A program made the translations under genes and the position numbers. A stretch of 64,000 bases of DNA from Colias croceus. Lineage: Eukaryota > Arthropoda > Insecta > Lepidoptera > Pieridae. The stretch is taken from positions 5,396,501 to 5,460,500 of the forward strand of contig NC_059550.1 of the NCBI RefSeq assembly GCF_905220415.1, written 5' to 3'. Below the pieces are notes generated by a model. The model made no database searches. It had not been told where the DNA came from and worked only from the letters and a program-made list of their open reading frames with translations. Below are positions 12,297 to 22,605 of this stretch, piece after piece (the first letter of the stretch is position 1; the number at the start of each line of letters is the position of its first letter).

Positions 12297-12782
12297 GTGA
12301 ACATATCACTTTATACATTCGTCATAGACCATCATAATCTGACGAATAAAAATGAATCAAGAAAACACAAGGAAAACCGAATAATTGAGATTCAATCAAA
12401 TCTGTATTTTTTCCTCCTCATAGTTTTTGTAATCCATAATCTTATTTATTATACAATGAATGGATTAAGACGAAATTCCCACGCCATCGAAAATGCGTTG
12501 ACAATATGCCATTGCGTACGTAATAAGGAAGGAAGTTCACGACTCCAGAATGAGATGGGCAATAAAAAAGCGAGCGATTTTGTGGATCGTATCGAGGAAA
12601 TGGTATGGCCAATACATGAAGTATGTCGATGGGCAGGCGATGGCGACGGAAGTGACTTGCTTCCGATTGACCTCGGTCGCTGCTTACATTTTGTCGGAAT
12701 CAACCAGGGTGGCTCGATATTTCATTGTAAATCGCTTCCTGGTTTGCAGTACATATTTGAAATGAGGAATCGAACGAATTGA
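12297..12782 (+). other. 161-codon open frame of unknown status
   Basis: This is the longest frame outside the transposons. It starts in AT-rich DNA with a hydrophobic stretch (about residues 35-52) and continues into a GC-richer block (12450-12780) with the acidic and polar segment DFVDRIEEMVWPIHEVCRWA. In that block a minus-strand frame (12449-12703) and another plus frame (12550-12765) are also open. So openness here reflects composition rather than clear coding selection. No family recognised, no splice signals that decide the matter. The ATG-proximal part looks like chance; if anything is coding, it is the second half. A conserved non-coding element is an equally good reading. Confidence 0.15.
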
Positions 12783-13329
12783 TTGATCTTAACATATTAG
12801 TAAAATTATTGTTAATTGATTGAAAAGTTTAATTCCTTATTGCAGCCGGTTATATAGATCGCTGCTACTCATAATGAAAATAAACACAGATGTTATTTCT
12901 CTAGCTAATCGTAGAATTTATGTAAAGAGCAAAGTATAAGTAAGAACAGAAATTAAAATAGGTTTATTGTTATGATTAATAAAATTAAACATTTACTTAC
13001 ACGCAGCAGAAAAACAAGAATATTTTCTCAGAATAAATGCGACAAAGATAAAATGGAAAAAAATAATGCACTTAGCATATTTGAATAAGAAAATCGTGTT
13101 CTCAATTACTCTAACAGATTTAATTAGAGAATAGAACTCATCCGAGGGTGAATTAAGTGAACTCAGCGATGTACATACGGGCGCTCACAAGAAAAACTAG
13201 TTAAAAATAAATTACTTTGTATATTAGTGCTTCTACTCATCCATTAAAGTTTCTCATGAGGCTGCAAATGGAGTCCAGGCTTTCGTGGAAAAATACTTAA
13301 CGATGCAAATAGTTTGGTAACTAACTCGC
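12783..13329. other. AT-rich non-coding stretch
   Basis: No gene, repeat end or RNA structure noticed. Confidence 0.55.
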
Positions 13330-13620
13330 GGTTATTATGTGTCCGACGCAATTTCGACGCCCGAGTGGATTATGTTCGATACGCATCTTGTTTCAACTTC
13401 CATTGCTCGCGCACAGCTATCTTAAGTAGTGGAGTAACATACAAACTGTTCGATGTAAAGCGAACATGTTGATAATTTACTAGTACACAGAGTTGGTAGT
13501 GGCGCGGTGTCAAATGTCGTGGTAAAGGGGAAAAGGCGGGTTGCGTGGGCGCAGAACGAGTGAGACCGGTCCCCAGGTGCCGGCTCCGGCAACAGACCCG
13601 CACTCGATAACAATTTATTT
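13330..13620. promoter_or_regulatory. GC-richer island, possible regulatory block or exon
   Basis: The block is CpG-containing and GC-richer than its flanks, especially 13500-13600. Two overlapping minus-strand frames are open (13370-13603 and 13422-13613, 77 and 63 codons), both basic and Pro/Thr/Arg-rich with no motif. It might be a promoter-proximal or untranslated region, or a conserved enhancer. Nothing in the sequence decides. Confidence 0.25.
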
Positions 13621-15322
13621 TAATTACAAAGCATATTGATCCATATTTTACACAATTTGATAACGTTGTGAGGATTTTAATTTCCTCGACGCATACTGGA
13701 ATGCACTTTAATTGAAGTTGTCACGATCGTCTCCCTTGAGTAGATGCAGTTTGCAGTTCCGTCTTTGTTTTCCTAGTGTAACCTAAGTAATGGCAAATAT
13801 TGTGTAACCGTAATTGCTGTGTTATAGTAATAGGAACAACATAATGGCTGGCTAATTCGTCCCGTCATAACAATAAGCGGCTTGGCTAAGCAGGAAAGTC
13901 AATACGGTTGTTTGTGTATACAGCAATCAGCTCCGAGCTGTCGAGTCATGTATCTTAATGCAACTATGTAGCCGTGATATTGCAAAACTATCTAGAAGCA
14001 TTGGTATCTCCATAATAATTAAATTAAAAAATATCTTACATATCTCTACTTACAAATGATGTCATAAGAATGTATTAATACTAGCTGTGATATCGTTTTC
14101 GTAGTACGTAGTTACAATAAAATTGTTTACAAATTTATTGTAACTACGATACCTTTAAATACCTTTATTACCTCAGATTTTGTCATATTCATTTTCGTAT
14201 GACTCTACCAGATATATTCGCGTGTGAAAAATACATTGATAAAATTTATGTTAACTTGCAAAATAAATATGAATTTCCATAGATTAAATAGCGCTAAAAT
14301 TATACGCTGCAAAACCAATAGTGTTATATAAAGGAAGTTTTACGATATTTATTTTATATGTTTATCTCATGGTAATAAAAGCCGTGTTATATCCAATATA
14401 CTTATACGTTATGTAATACACGGGTACGACGAATAATTATTATCTGTTACAAAGCGCCTGTATCTTGTAATATTAAAACATAAGCAATATCGATTTGATT
14501 GGAATTATGCAAATGCCTTCACTCGATGCAGTAACAACAAAACGTCATTAACAACTACAAGAGATCTTGTCGCATTCATTTCATCGTAATCTATTCTAAA
14601 TCACAATGCTTTATTATTATTGCTAAATTCATTGTTGTATTACGTCGATTGAGAGCATGAATTCACTTAATTTGTACTAACAAATTTCTGTTTGAAAAAT
14701 TCACATAGCAAAATATCTAGGGTTAAAAAGTAATCTTTAGTGGGTTATCAAAAAAAGGTGTTTGTTATGTCTTCAAGCTATAAATATCTGTATTGATGAG
14801 TGTAAATGAAATATTTTCCGTTTACCATATAATATAATAAATTAACAACATGATGTTATTTTTCTATGGTAGTAAAACGATATGTTTACTTATACATTAC
14901 CGATTATGGTCCTATTTTTAGTAGTAATTCTGCCTTCTGTTAAATACATCTAATAATTTATCTTCGCACTAATACCTTTAACTTTTTATTTTAATCTGCA
15001 CAAAAAATGATAAATAAGAAGAGGTGTACCTACGTAAAGCGATTTGTGAGAAGAAATCAGCCAAATGTTTGTTAACACGATTTGTGAATTTGGTTTCAAT
15101 GGTTAGTTTCTAAGGAGTGCCTCTTCTCTACATTAAAATAAGGTAAAATTAGTACGTATTTCAGAATCACGAAAGAGTTCATAAATTTTAAATGTTAGCG
15201 TTTCATCTGGGTCAATTTCTTTTATTCATGTGGGATAAATGAATTTATAAATAAATATGAAAACACGACACTATATTTAGCTCGACATTATTCGTAAATT
15301 GCTTTTGTTTAATCTTTTTCAG
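13621..15322. other. AT-rich non-coding stretch with a hairpin at 14107
   Basis: No gene seen. A perfect 15-bp inverted repeat, CGTAGTTACAATAAA at 14107-14121 and its complement at 14134-14148, encloses a 12-base loop. Confidence 0.55.
14107..14148. repeat. 15-bp perfect inverted repeat with 12-base loop
   Basis: The arms CGTAGTTACAATAAA and its exact complement could form a hairpin. The stem is shorter than a typical miRNA precursor, and no known miRNA seed was recognised. Confidence 0.5.
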
Positions 15323-15383
15323 GTTGAAATGGTGCAACTAAAAGTTTTACTTGTACCTTTACTGCCTCGGGTTTCAGGCATAG
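15323..15383 (+). other. Candidate 61-base exon with signal-peptide-like frame
   Basis: A pyrimidine-rich acceptor (TCTTTTTCAG) ends at 15322, and a donor (ATAG then GTAAATA) starts at 15384. The 61 bases between are fully open and read VEMVQLKVLLVPLLPRVSGI. The inner ATG (15329-15331, context GAAATGG) would start a hydrophobic leader like a signal peptide. No other exon could be linked to it. Acceptor and donor pairs this close do occur by chance in AT-rich DNA. Low confidence. Confidence 0.2.
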
Positions 15384-15508
15384 GTAAATAATGGAACTTA
15401 AGTCTAACAACTCCTGTAATAAAAACATCGTGTAAAAGTTCATCAAAATTAGAGTATCTCTCTAGACTCTAGAGACTCTTCTGTTTTCCAAATTATGTAC
15501 CTGGTGCA

Positions 15509-15527
15509 TTCAATAAGTACCTAGCCT
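15509..15527 (+). repeat. Left TIR of mariner
   Basis: TTCAATAAGTACCTAGCCT, matched in inverted orientation at 16750-16768. Confidence 0.7.
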
Positions 15528-15677
15528 CATCACCAGGGGGCGCTATTGTTTCAAAATAGGTTTACCACAATGTAGCTCATTCTTTTTTAAGTATTTTTTT
15601 TAATTTTCATTCCAATCCCTTCATTTGTTTTAATTTGACAACCTATGGAAGCGAACGTATCGATCGGTTTTACAAAA

Positions 15678-16713
15678 ATGGAAAAAGAGCAATATCGTTC
15701 GGTGATTTGATTCCTATTTTTGGATGGGAAAGAGCGTATCGAAATCAAAGGCCGCTTGGATGCTGTGTACGGTGACTCTTCTCCATCGATAGCCACCATC
15801 AAGAATTGGTTCAACGAGTTTGCACGTGGCCGTACGTCGGTTTTTGATGAACCACGTCCAGGTGCACCAAAAACAGCTGCTACGGAGGAAAACATTAAAA
15901 AAATCCATGATCTCGTATTGACAAATCGCCAATTGAAGGTTCGGGAGCTAGCTGAGACTGTAGGCATTTCAGAAGGAACAGTCAATCATATTCTTCACGA
16001 AGAACTCGGCATGAGAAAGCTGTCGGCGCGATGGGTGCCGCATTTACTCACACCGGAAAACAAGCGCAACAGTGAGCCCACGTCGGAGACGTGTTTGGCG
16101 TTGTTTAAGCGGAATCCAGGGGAGTTTTTGCGTCGTTTTGTGACAGTCGATGAAACCTGGATTCACTGGTACACACCAGAGACCAAGAAGCAATCAAAAC
16201 GGGGAACGTACTCCAAAGGAGGCGAAAACTGTAAAATCGGCCACAAAAGTTATGGCCACCATTTTCTGGGATTCACAAGGAGTTGTCTACATCGATTACC
16301 TCGAGAAGGGTAAACCAATTACAGGGCTTTACTATGTCAATTTATTGGCCCGATTCGACGCCGAATTAAAGAAAAAACGACCCCATCTGGCTAAGAAAAA
16401 GGTGCTGTTACACCACGACAACGCACTGGTTTACACGTCTGCCGTTGCCATGGCCAAATTGGTCGAATTATGCTACGAATTGCTGCTTTATCCACCGTAT
16501 TCTCCAGATTTAGCCCCTGGTGACTTCTTTCTGTTTCCTAATCTGAAAAAATCCCTCGCCGGGAATAGATATGGATCAAATGAGGAGGTTATAGCTGCCA
16601 CGGAGGCCTATTTTACAGAGTTTGAGAAAACATATTTTTCGGACGGGTTAAAAAAGTTGGAGCATCGCTGGACTAAGTATATCGAACTAAAAGGAGACTA
16701 TGTTGAAAAATAA
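15678..16713 (+). pseudogene. Mariner transposase (D,D34D), broken
   Basis: The protein would start at the ATG at 15678 (MEKEQYRSVI). A TGA at 15708-15710 interrupts it after ten codons, where relatives have Arg; a CGA to TGA change would explain it. The frame then continues from 15711 through the helix-turn-helix DNA-binding region (IATIKNWFNEFARGRTSVF and VGISEGTVNHILHEELGMRK) and the WVPHLL linker. The first catalytic Asp follows in FVTVDETWIH (codon 16149). At about 16200 the frame shifts by one; compared with relatives having QW.SPGE here, about 14 bases appear to be lost. The second half (frame of 16150-16713) has the second Asp in LLHHDNA and the third in PDLAPGDFF, with 34 residues between, so all three catalytic residues remain. 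The usual NAPAHTS after the second Asp reads NALVYTS. It ends normally with a TAA. The sequence resembles irritans-type mariners, but the subfamily is tentative. Confidence 0.9.
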
Positions 16714-16749
16714 ATTGCTACTTTTCCAAAATTTTCGTATACTTTTTGT

Positions 16750-16768
16750 AGGCTAATTATTTATTGAA
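16750..16768 (-). repeat. Right TIR of mariner
   Basis: Read inward on the minus strand it begins TTCAATAAATAATTAGCCT and is followed outside by TA. Confidence 0.75.
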
Positions 16769-19138
16769 TAATTTTTTGCCACGAATTACATTTCACACTA
16801 TTTGACCTCAATTATATGAGAGCTTGAGCCGAAGATTTCTCAAGCTAGTCTGACTAACAAAACCCACATAAAGTTAAAACAATACCACTGGAAAAGGACT
16901 TGTTGACGCGTGAGTTTGTTTACGCGTATCTTTTTGTGGTAGGGCCGATAACATATCGAATATGACTACTAAAATTTGATTTATGACAGAAAAATTAACG
17001 TTCAAAGCACGTATTTAGTCACATGTGGAACGCAGTACATCACTTTAAGGCAATGGTACGTGATGTTCACGGTATTACAAAACTGACGTAACTGACTGTT
17101 ATGTAGAAACGAGGACAAAGTCAAGGTCTGATAATTTCACTTATAGGAATAATAATGAGGAAAGCCCAGAAATGATTGCTAAAGATACCTCCTTGGCGTT
17201 TGTGCGGTTTTTATTTAAAAGTATACGTGATCTGTGGTCAGAAATTGTGATATCAATGAATGAAGGAAAAAGTCAAAATCAGTTGTATGAAAATATGTTC
17301 GATGTATGAAAATTATTACTATGCTTACTACTATCAATGTGAAAACTATACCACAACACCTAAAGCATCTTTTGTATTTGCTTTTTGCCTCTGTCCTATT
17401 TGATTCAAGAAATCTCCAACCTCTGGACACTTGCTTATATATTTATTATATATTATAGTAATTTCATTTATGGAATATTTTTCAATAGTCCATATTATAA
17501 GATGATAGCATCTTATTTACTATTGAGACGCTAATATGAACTTTGTCTCAACTCTCAAACAACACGTATTGATCACATTGACACAAAAAATATGATGGAT
17601 TATGAATATATAGGGTTAAGGTAAATATTACTTATGTATAAATAAAGCTGAGCTATAAATTATAATACAATATAATGAATAAACAACGACGTGTAGTTAA
17701 TCCTCTCAAGATTTATCTATTCGGTAAATTACAAAATTGGTCAACAGTTTTTGATGTTTCATAACTATACATAAGTATATTATTTGGTGAATCATGGTAA
17801 GTAGCGAACGAATGTAACTAGAAGGTAAGTTGAAAATAATAACAATGTATTTAAAATCATACATGGTGTCTTTTTTTCGTAGTTTTCCAGAGAAAACTAA
17901 AAAAAAAACATTGATTCATTGAGCAAAAAAAAAATTATCGCAATTTAATTTATGAATTATTGAACATGTTTCAATTTTTAATTTAAGGTATAATAATTAA
18001 TAATTTTAGATTTAAGGTTATTGTCCTCTTTTTTATAAGCAAAAAAATAACCACTAATGGTGGCCTTGTGGATATTTGCACATTAGGTACTTAAACTTGA
18101 CTATTATTTAAGCTTGATCGCTATTATTTGCGTGTTATTATCCTTAATACAAAATACCTACACGAAGCCAATTACTAAGTAATAAAGTGTGCGCACGAAC
18201 AACCCTTTGACCAAATAACCCATTTGAAATTTTCAGAAAAAACATAATGTTCTTAGAAACCGGTTCTGTGGCTCTGTGTGATTTGTTCCATACGTCGTGC
18301 TACATGATAAGATCAGCATCACGAAGGAGATACAGCGTCTTATTGGGTTACAATTTACACTTCCTACTAGTTGCATACAATAGACTACTTATTAATTATT
18401 TGTTTATTATGAAATGAATGCGTGTGAGTAAGGTAATATGTAGTAAAGTAATACAAAATTTAATATGTTATTAATGTAGGTACATTTTTAAATATACAAA
18501 TGGTCTAATTTTATATGTAGGAGTGTTAAGCGTAAAGAATATCGATCATTGAAATAGATGTGAAATGAGTCTGATCTATGCGCAAAAGCTAAGTAGTGTG
18601 ATTGGAAGCCCGCGATAACTCTAGTTCTTTATATCAACGTGACTTTAATATTATTTGAACCTATTTGAGCGGATAAATGACGCAAATTGTAACAAATAAA
18701 ATACTATGTATCATGTTTACGTTCGAAATTATTATGAAAATATAAACACTAGGGAATAGGGATGCTAATGAAGTAGGTAGTTGTCGGCATCAGGTAGTAA
18801 GACGGTTTGCACGTATGCACTGGTTTAATAAAAAATATCTTGCTCTAAGAACATTATTTATTTCTTATACATATAGAGCGGATCGTGACTTGATATGCAT
18901 AATATACTAATAAGAATCAATAAGTAGCATATAAAGATCATAGAGTCATTTCTATTTCCTTCTGGTATAAGCATTTTATACCTACATATAAGTGTAGATG
19001 TAGCTTAATGGAGTAAAGCTAAGCAGTAAGCTAGTCGCATTATTGTAACATGGGTGCAAATGAATACTCATTTGTTATGGCAGTTTCACTATTCTGTCCT
19101 ATTTGAGGAACAAATAAACAGGAGAAATAAAAGGCAGC
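16769..19138. other. AT-rich non-coding stretch
   Basis: No gene supported. A small perfect hairpin lies just outside the mariner (AGCTTGAG at 16821-16828 and its complement at 16839-16846). Another has TAGTTTTC and GAAAACTA arms (17880-17899) between a T run and an A run. A 71-codon minus frame at 17215-17430 has no recognisable motif. Confidence 0.55.
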
Positions 19139-19275
19139 TTTATTTATTTATTTATTTATATACTCTTTTTTGCACACACAAAGTTTGACAAAATCAGGAT
19201 AAAATACTAAGTAATTGGCGGCTGCTTTACTACTCTATAAATAGAGATTATATTCCACTCTGAGGTCCTAGTCGT
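19139..19275 (-). mobile_element. 3' end of a non-LTR retrotransposon
   Basis: Read on the minus strand, the segment ends with GTGTGCAAAAAAGAGTATA followed by a (TAAA)-type tail (plus-strand TTTA repeats near 19141-19160). A GCAATAAAGAGTATA-like string before an A-rich tail is a common 3' end of lepidopteran jockey-group LINEs. The preceding GGCGGCTGC.. segment resembles the same family. Only the 3' untranslated end is present. Confidence 0.4.
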
Positions 19276-20451
19276 AATAATGCTAACGCTGTAATACTCG
19301 GAAAAAGAATTATGATTTGTGGAAGTTTTATTTCGCAGAAAGATAAAATTTTTATGCTAATTTAATATTTGACCTATTTTCTGTTATCAAATAGCCTTCG
19401 TCCTTTTTCAAGCTGATAGAAAACTGTTATCTCATCTGCCTACAATATGTTTTATTTTTTAAATATATTCGGTGAAGATTATAGTTTTTTTTTAACAACA
19501 AACCGCCCATAACGGTTTCGCCTGGGTGGAAATAGGGTAAAAAGTAGGTATCCTATTATTTAGAAATACTTTTTATGGTTTGTGAGTTATTTAGTAACTA
19601 TCATAAAAACTTTCACATTCATATTATTATTACCAAGATAGCTAGATATATCAAGGGAGTTGATTCATATTTCGTATTAAATTTTAGTATTCACAGACGG
19701 TAAAGAACTTTGTACTAAGGTCACTATTATATAACGATAGGGTTACGTGAACAAGTCCATGCACAATATGTTCGTAATGAACTAGCGGGTATTTCCGTAC
19801 GTGAATATATATTATTTTCTATTATATAAGTGATTGTCCGCTACCTTAGTCAACTGTAACCTCTTTTGCGATACTTCGTTAGCCTACACTTTGAACCCAA
19901 TTCAATTGTTTAAATATTTATTAATAATGATTTTTGTCAACACATGTGTGTACATTTTTACCGCATTCTCTAAATTATTCAAACATCGTTAATATCTTAA
20001 ATGTGATATAGTTCGCATGAGATGTTGTTTTAAGCATCTTGAATTTTAAAATACCAAACGCCTATTAGGCAGTATGAATTGGCATACCTACAAATTATTC
20101 ATTATTTAGTGATGTTTACCAATAAATAATGCACAAATAGTATTAGCTGTAATTAAAAATTACGGTGTTCATTCAATAGCTAACACATTCAAGACCAACA
20201 TTGAAAAAAAAAATGTCATATAATGATGCCCATATTATTCGCAATACAATTATTATCTCATCTCATCACCCAACAAAAAGTACATGCTTGAATTATTGAC
20301 GTTTTCCAATTACCCAGTTTCCTCATCACTTATTATAGCATTCGAAGTGCGGAAGATTTTATTGAATTAAAGAAATCCGGTCTTTACTTTTTGCTCACTT
20401 GACATTTTCCTATATGTACAATCATTAACGATTCAATATATTTTTTTTCAG
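19276..20451. other. AT-rich non-coding stretch
   Basis: No gene or classifiable repeat. It ends in a T8CAG splice-acceptor-like string directly before the next feature. Confidence 0.55.
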
Positions 20452-20613
20452 GGTATGCATATACAGAGAAAAACACTATTGGGCGAGGTAGACTCACGGG
20501 CGGTTCGGTCGGCGAACCAGTTTCGAGAACTTAGTTCTTATACATGCTTATTAATTATATTTTTCTGTAACGGCAGCGTGACAGGCGTGAGGCGAGAAGT
20601 GAACCATGTGTAA
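20452..20613 (+). other. Candidate terminal coding exon
   Basis: A strong acceptor (TTTTTTTTCAG) ends at 20451. The following 54 codons are open to a TAA at 20611-20613. The frame begins GMHIQRKTLLGEVDSRAVRS, has a short hydrophobic stretch (SYTCLLIIFFC) and ends VTGVRREVNHV. The first half is clearly GC-richer than the flanks. A GAG then GTAGAC at about 20488 could be a weak internal donor. No family recognised. It may be a real last exon of a gene lying mostly outside the window, or chance. Confidence 0.25.
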
Positions 20614-21854
20614 TTTTAAAACCACTCAATACATTATGTTATATTTTGCCCATAAAGATCAGTGTGTATATCTCCGCTCAACATCGACGAGAATTCTAGA
20701 ATTTTATTCGATATGATGCTATGATGAATAAACTTTTGCATAAAAGGAACAGCGCATGTTTTTTGTTTATTGAATAAATTATATATTTTTTGTCATTGTA
20801 ATTAAGATATATTGTGAATATACATACTTCAATTTTATGATACGTACCAAGATACATTAAACCTAAAATGTCAGATTTTTCCATTTAACAAAAATAGCAA
20901 AATATTTAAAAAATATGTTAAATATAATGTAATTCAATATGAATATGACCGTATCCTCCGCAAAAAATGCAATAAGAAGCGACTACTTTATTGTTCGTGA
21001 ATACGTTCTGTTTTTACACGACTTTAAACGACCCGCATGTCAATTTAGTTTAAAGATCATGCAATTTTTATCGATGGTTATAAAAAATAAAATACGCATT
21101 AGACGAGATTTTATTGTTAGTATAGCAGCTGTATTGATTATTTTTTTTAGTATGTAAATTATTGTATGTGCTGCTTTTTATCGTTCTGACGTGTATTATA
21201 TTCTAAAAACGAACGATATATACGTATACTTATTTGTAAATTTATTCCATTATTTTTAGGTACCTACAACTGTTCGTTTATTTTTCATCCTTGTCAACCC
21301 GTGTCATCCCAACTCCTGATTGATATCTTGATTCAGGACTTAATTTTAATTTCAGTTTAGGTCTGTTAGGTTTCCCAGGAAACTATTCAATTTACATAAT
21401 ATATTCCACTTAGCTACCGATTCGTGAATTTCTTAAACACCGAAAATCTATGCCAAATTACAGCGTGATCAGCGTGCGTGATGTTACGCAACTATGCATT
21501 TTTTGTCTGAAATATTACATCAAGTTTCCATGAAACATATTAGATATGCACGTTGTTATGTTGCATGACTGATTCAATGGTTCATAGGTGATTGATCCTC
21601 TCATGGCTGACTGTGGAGACTGCACGTGGTTTACGTTACAAGTATTTGCACGATATATTGCCGATCGAGTATGACGCTGAGAGATATATAATACATTTTA
21701 CGGCTTTAATGTGATGGACTTTATTGGATTTGGTTACAAACGATGTTCGATTAAATAAGCCATTGTTCGGAATTGATTGGAATAATGTATAGTGCGAATA
21801 CGCATGAATTTGGAAGAGTCTTGGTTTTATTCTTGGAATAACAATATAGTGATA
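20614..21854. other. AT-rich non-coding stretch
   Basis: Small frames at 20696-20884 (minus), 20939-21157 (plus) and 21636-21905 (minus) have no recognisable motifs. No repeat ends seen. Confidence 0.5.
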
Positions 21855-21856
21855 TA

Positions 21857-21971
21857 CAGGGTTACTTGTAAAACACCAGCAACCTCGCAGGACAAGATAG
21901 CACATATGTTGTTACTTATGATGTTAGCTATCTTGTCCTGCGAGGTTGCCGGTGTTTTACAAGTAACCCTG
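21857..21971. mobile_element. 115-bp foldback MITE
   Basis: Two 45-base arms (21857-21901 and 21927-21971) are perfect inverted complements except for one mismatch. They start CAGGGTTACTTGTAAAACAC and enclose 25 bases. TA (or TATA) flanks both sides, suggesting a Tc1/mariner-type or similar TA target. The arm sequence is shared with the larger element at 31113-31510, so these are two members of one family. The right arm encodes, by accident, a hydrophobic peptide starting MLLLMMLAILSCEVAG. Confidence 0.85.
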
Positions 21972-21973
21972 TA

Positions 21974-22383
21974 TATTAAATACAGTGTACACTGTGCATA
22001 TTAAAATATGTACTTAAGATATAAATTATATAATAGTCTAGGATTCAGACTTATTCTCTACGCATCAACCAGCCTTGTAAAACAAATTAAATAAGAAAAC
22101 TTAAAATAAATTAAAGCCTCATTATTAACATAATATGGAATCAAACATAGGGAATAATAAAATTTTAATAAGGTTAATTCATTGAAGAAGCAATCAAGTA
22201 TTATTATTAAACTCGTTTCATAAGGAAATAAAAGTAAGCTTTTAGGCAGACAGTTACAAAATTCTTAATTTTTTTGTTTTGCAGACACATGTTGGTATTT
22301 AATATTGAACTTTTGAAAAGATGGCATTCGTAATTGAAGTATTTTAAATTTATGTTCATCCGCATTATTTCAACAGCGCATTA
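21974..22383. other. AT-rich non-coding stretch
   Basis: Nothing recognisable. Confidence 0.55.
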
Positions 22384-22394
22384 TACTTATACTT

Positions 22395-22594
22395 TTTTTT
22401 TTTTTTTTTTTTTGTAAGGTGTTTCTCAATGTTAGCCAGAAGGGCTTCTACATTTTAACGCGGACGCGGGGGTGAACTGAAGGTTCACCCTGGTAGCGAC
22501 ATGCACAAGGGCGTCCCCCCTTGACGGGGACCACGAACCTCGGCTTGAGCTGTCGCTTGAGTGGAGGAGGCCAGAAGGGCCCTAATCGGACGGG
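22395..22594 (-). mobile_element. Poly(A) retroposon, 200 bp, with 11-bp target duplication
   Basis: On the minus strand a GC-rich body of about 180 bases is followed by an A run (plus-strand T run, about 22395-22413). The direct repeat TACTTATACTT flanks it at 22384-22394 and 22595-22605, which proves insertion by target-primed reverse transcription. The body includes a perfect hairpin (GGGTGAAC at 22470-22477 and GTTCACCC at 22483-22490). No protein is encoded, so it is either a SINE or the 5'-truncated 3' end of a LINE. No pol III boxes were recognised, which favours the latter. Confidence 0.8.
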
Positions 22595-22605
22595 TACTTA
22601 TACTT

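Larger units (their letters stand above)
15509..16768 (+). mobile_element. Mariner transposon, 1.26 kb, inactive
   Basis: The left end TTCAATAAGTACCTAGCCT (15509-15527) pairs with its inverted partner at 16750-16768, with a few mismatches. The right end is flanked by TA (16769-16770), the mariner target. The left flank reads CA, probably a mutated TA. The length of about 1.26 kb and a single transposase gene are normal for mariner. The transposase is broken twice, so this copy cannot move by itself. Confidence 0.85.

Noticed and set aside
15587..15985. 132-codon minus-strand frame
   Set aside because: Shadow of the mariner transposase on the opposite strand.
21792..22004. Plus-strand frame whose middle (MLLLMMLAILSCEVAG) looks like a signal peptide or lipoprotein leader
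   Set aside because: The peptide is encoded by the MITE arm and recurs at 31179 (minus) and near 31444 (plus) for the same reason; it is repeat DNA, not a secreted-protein gene.
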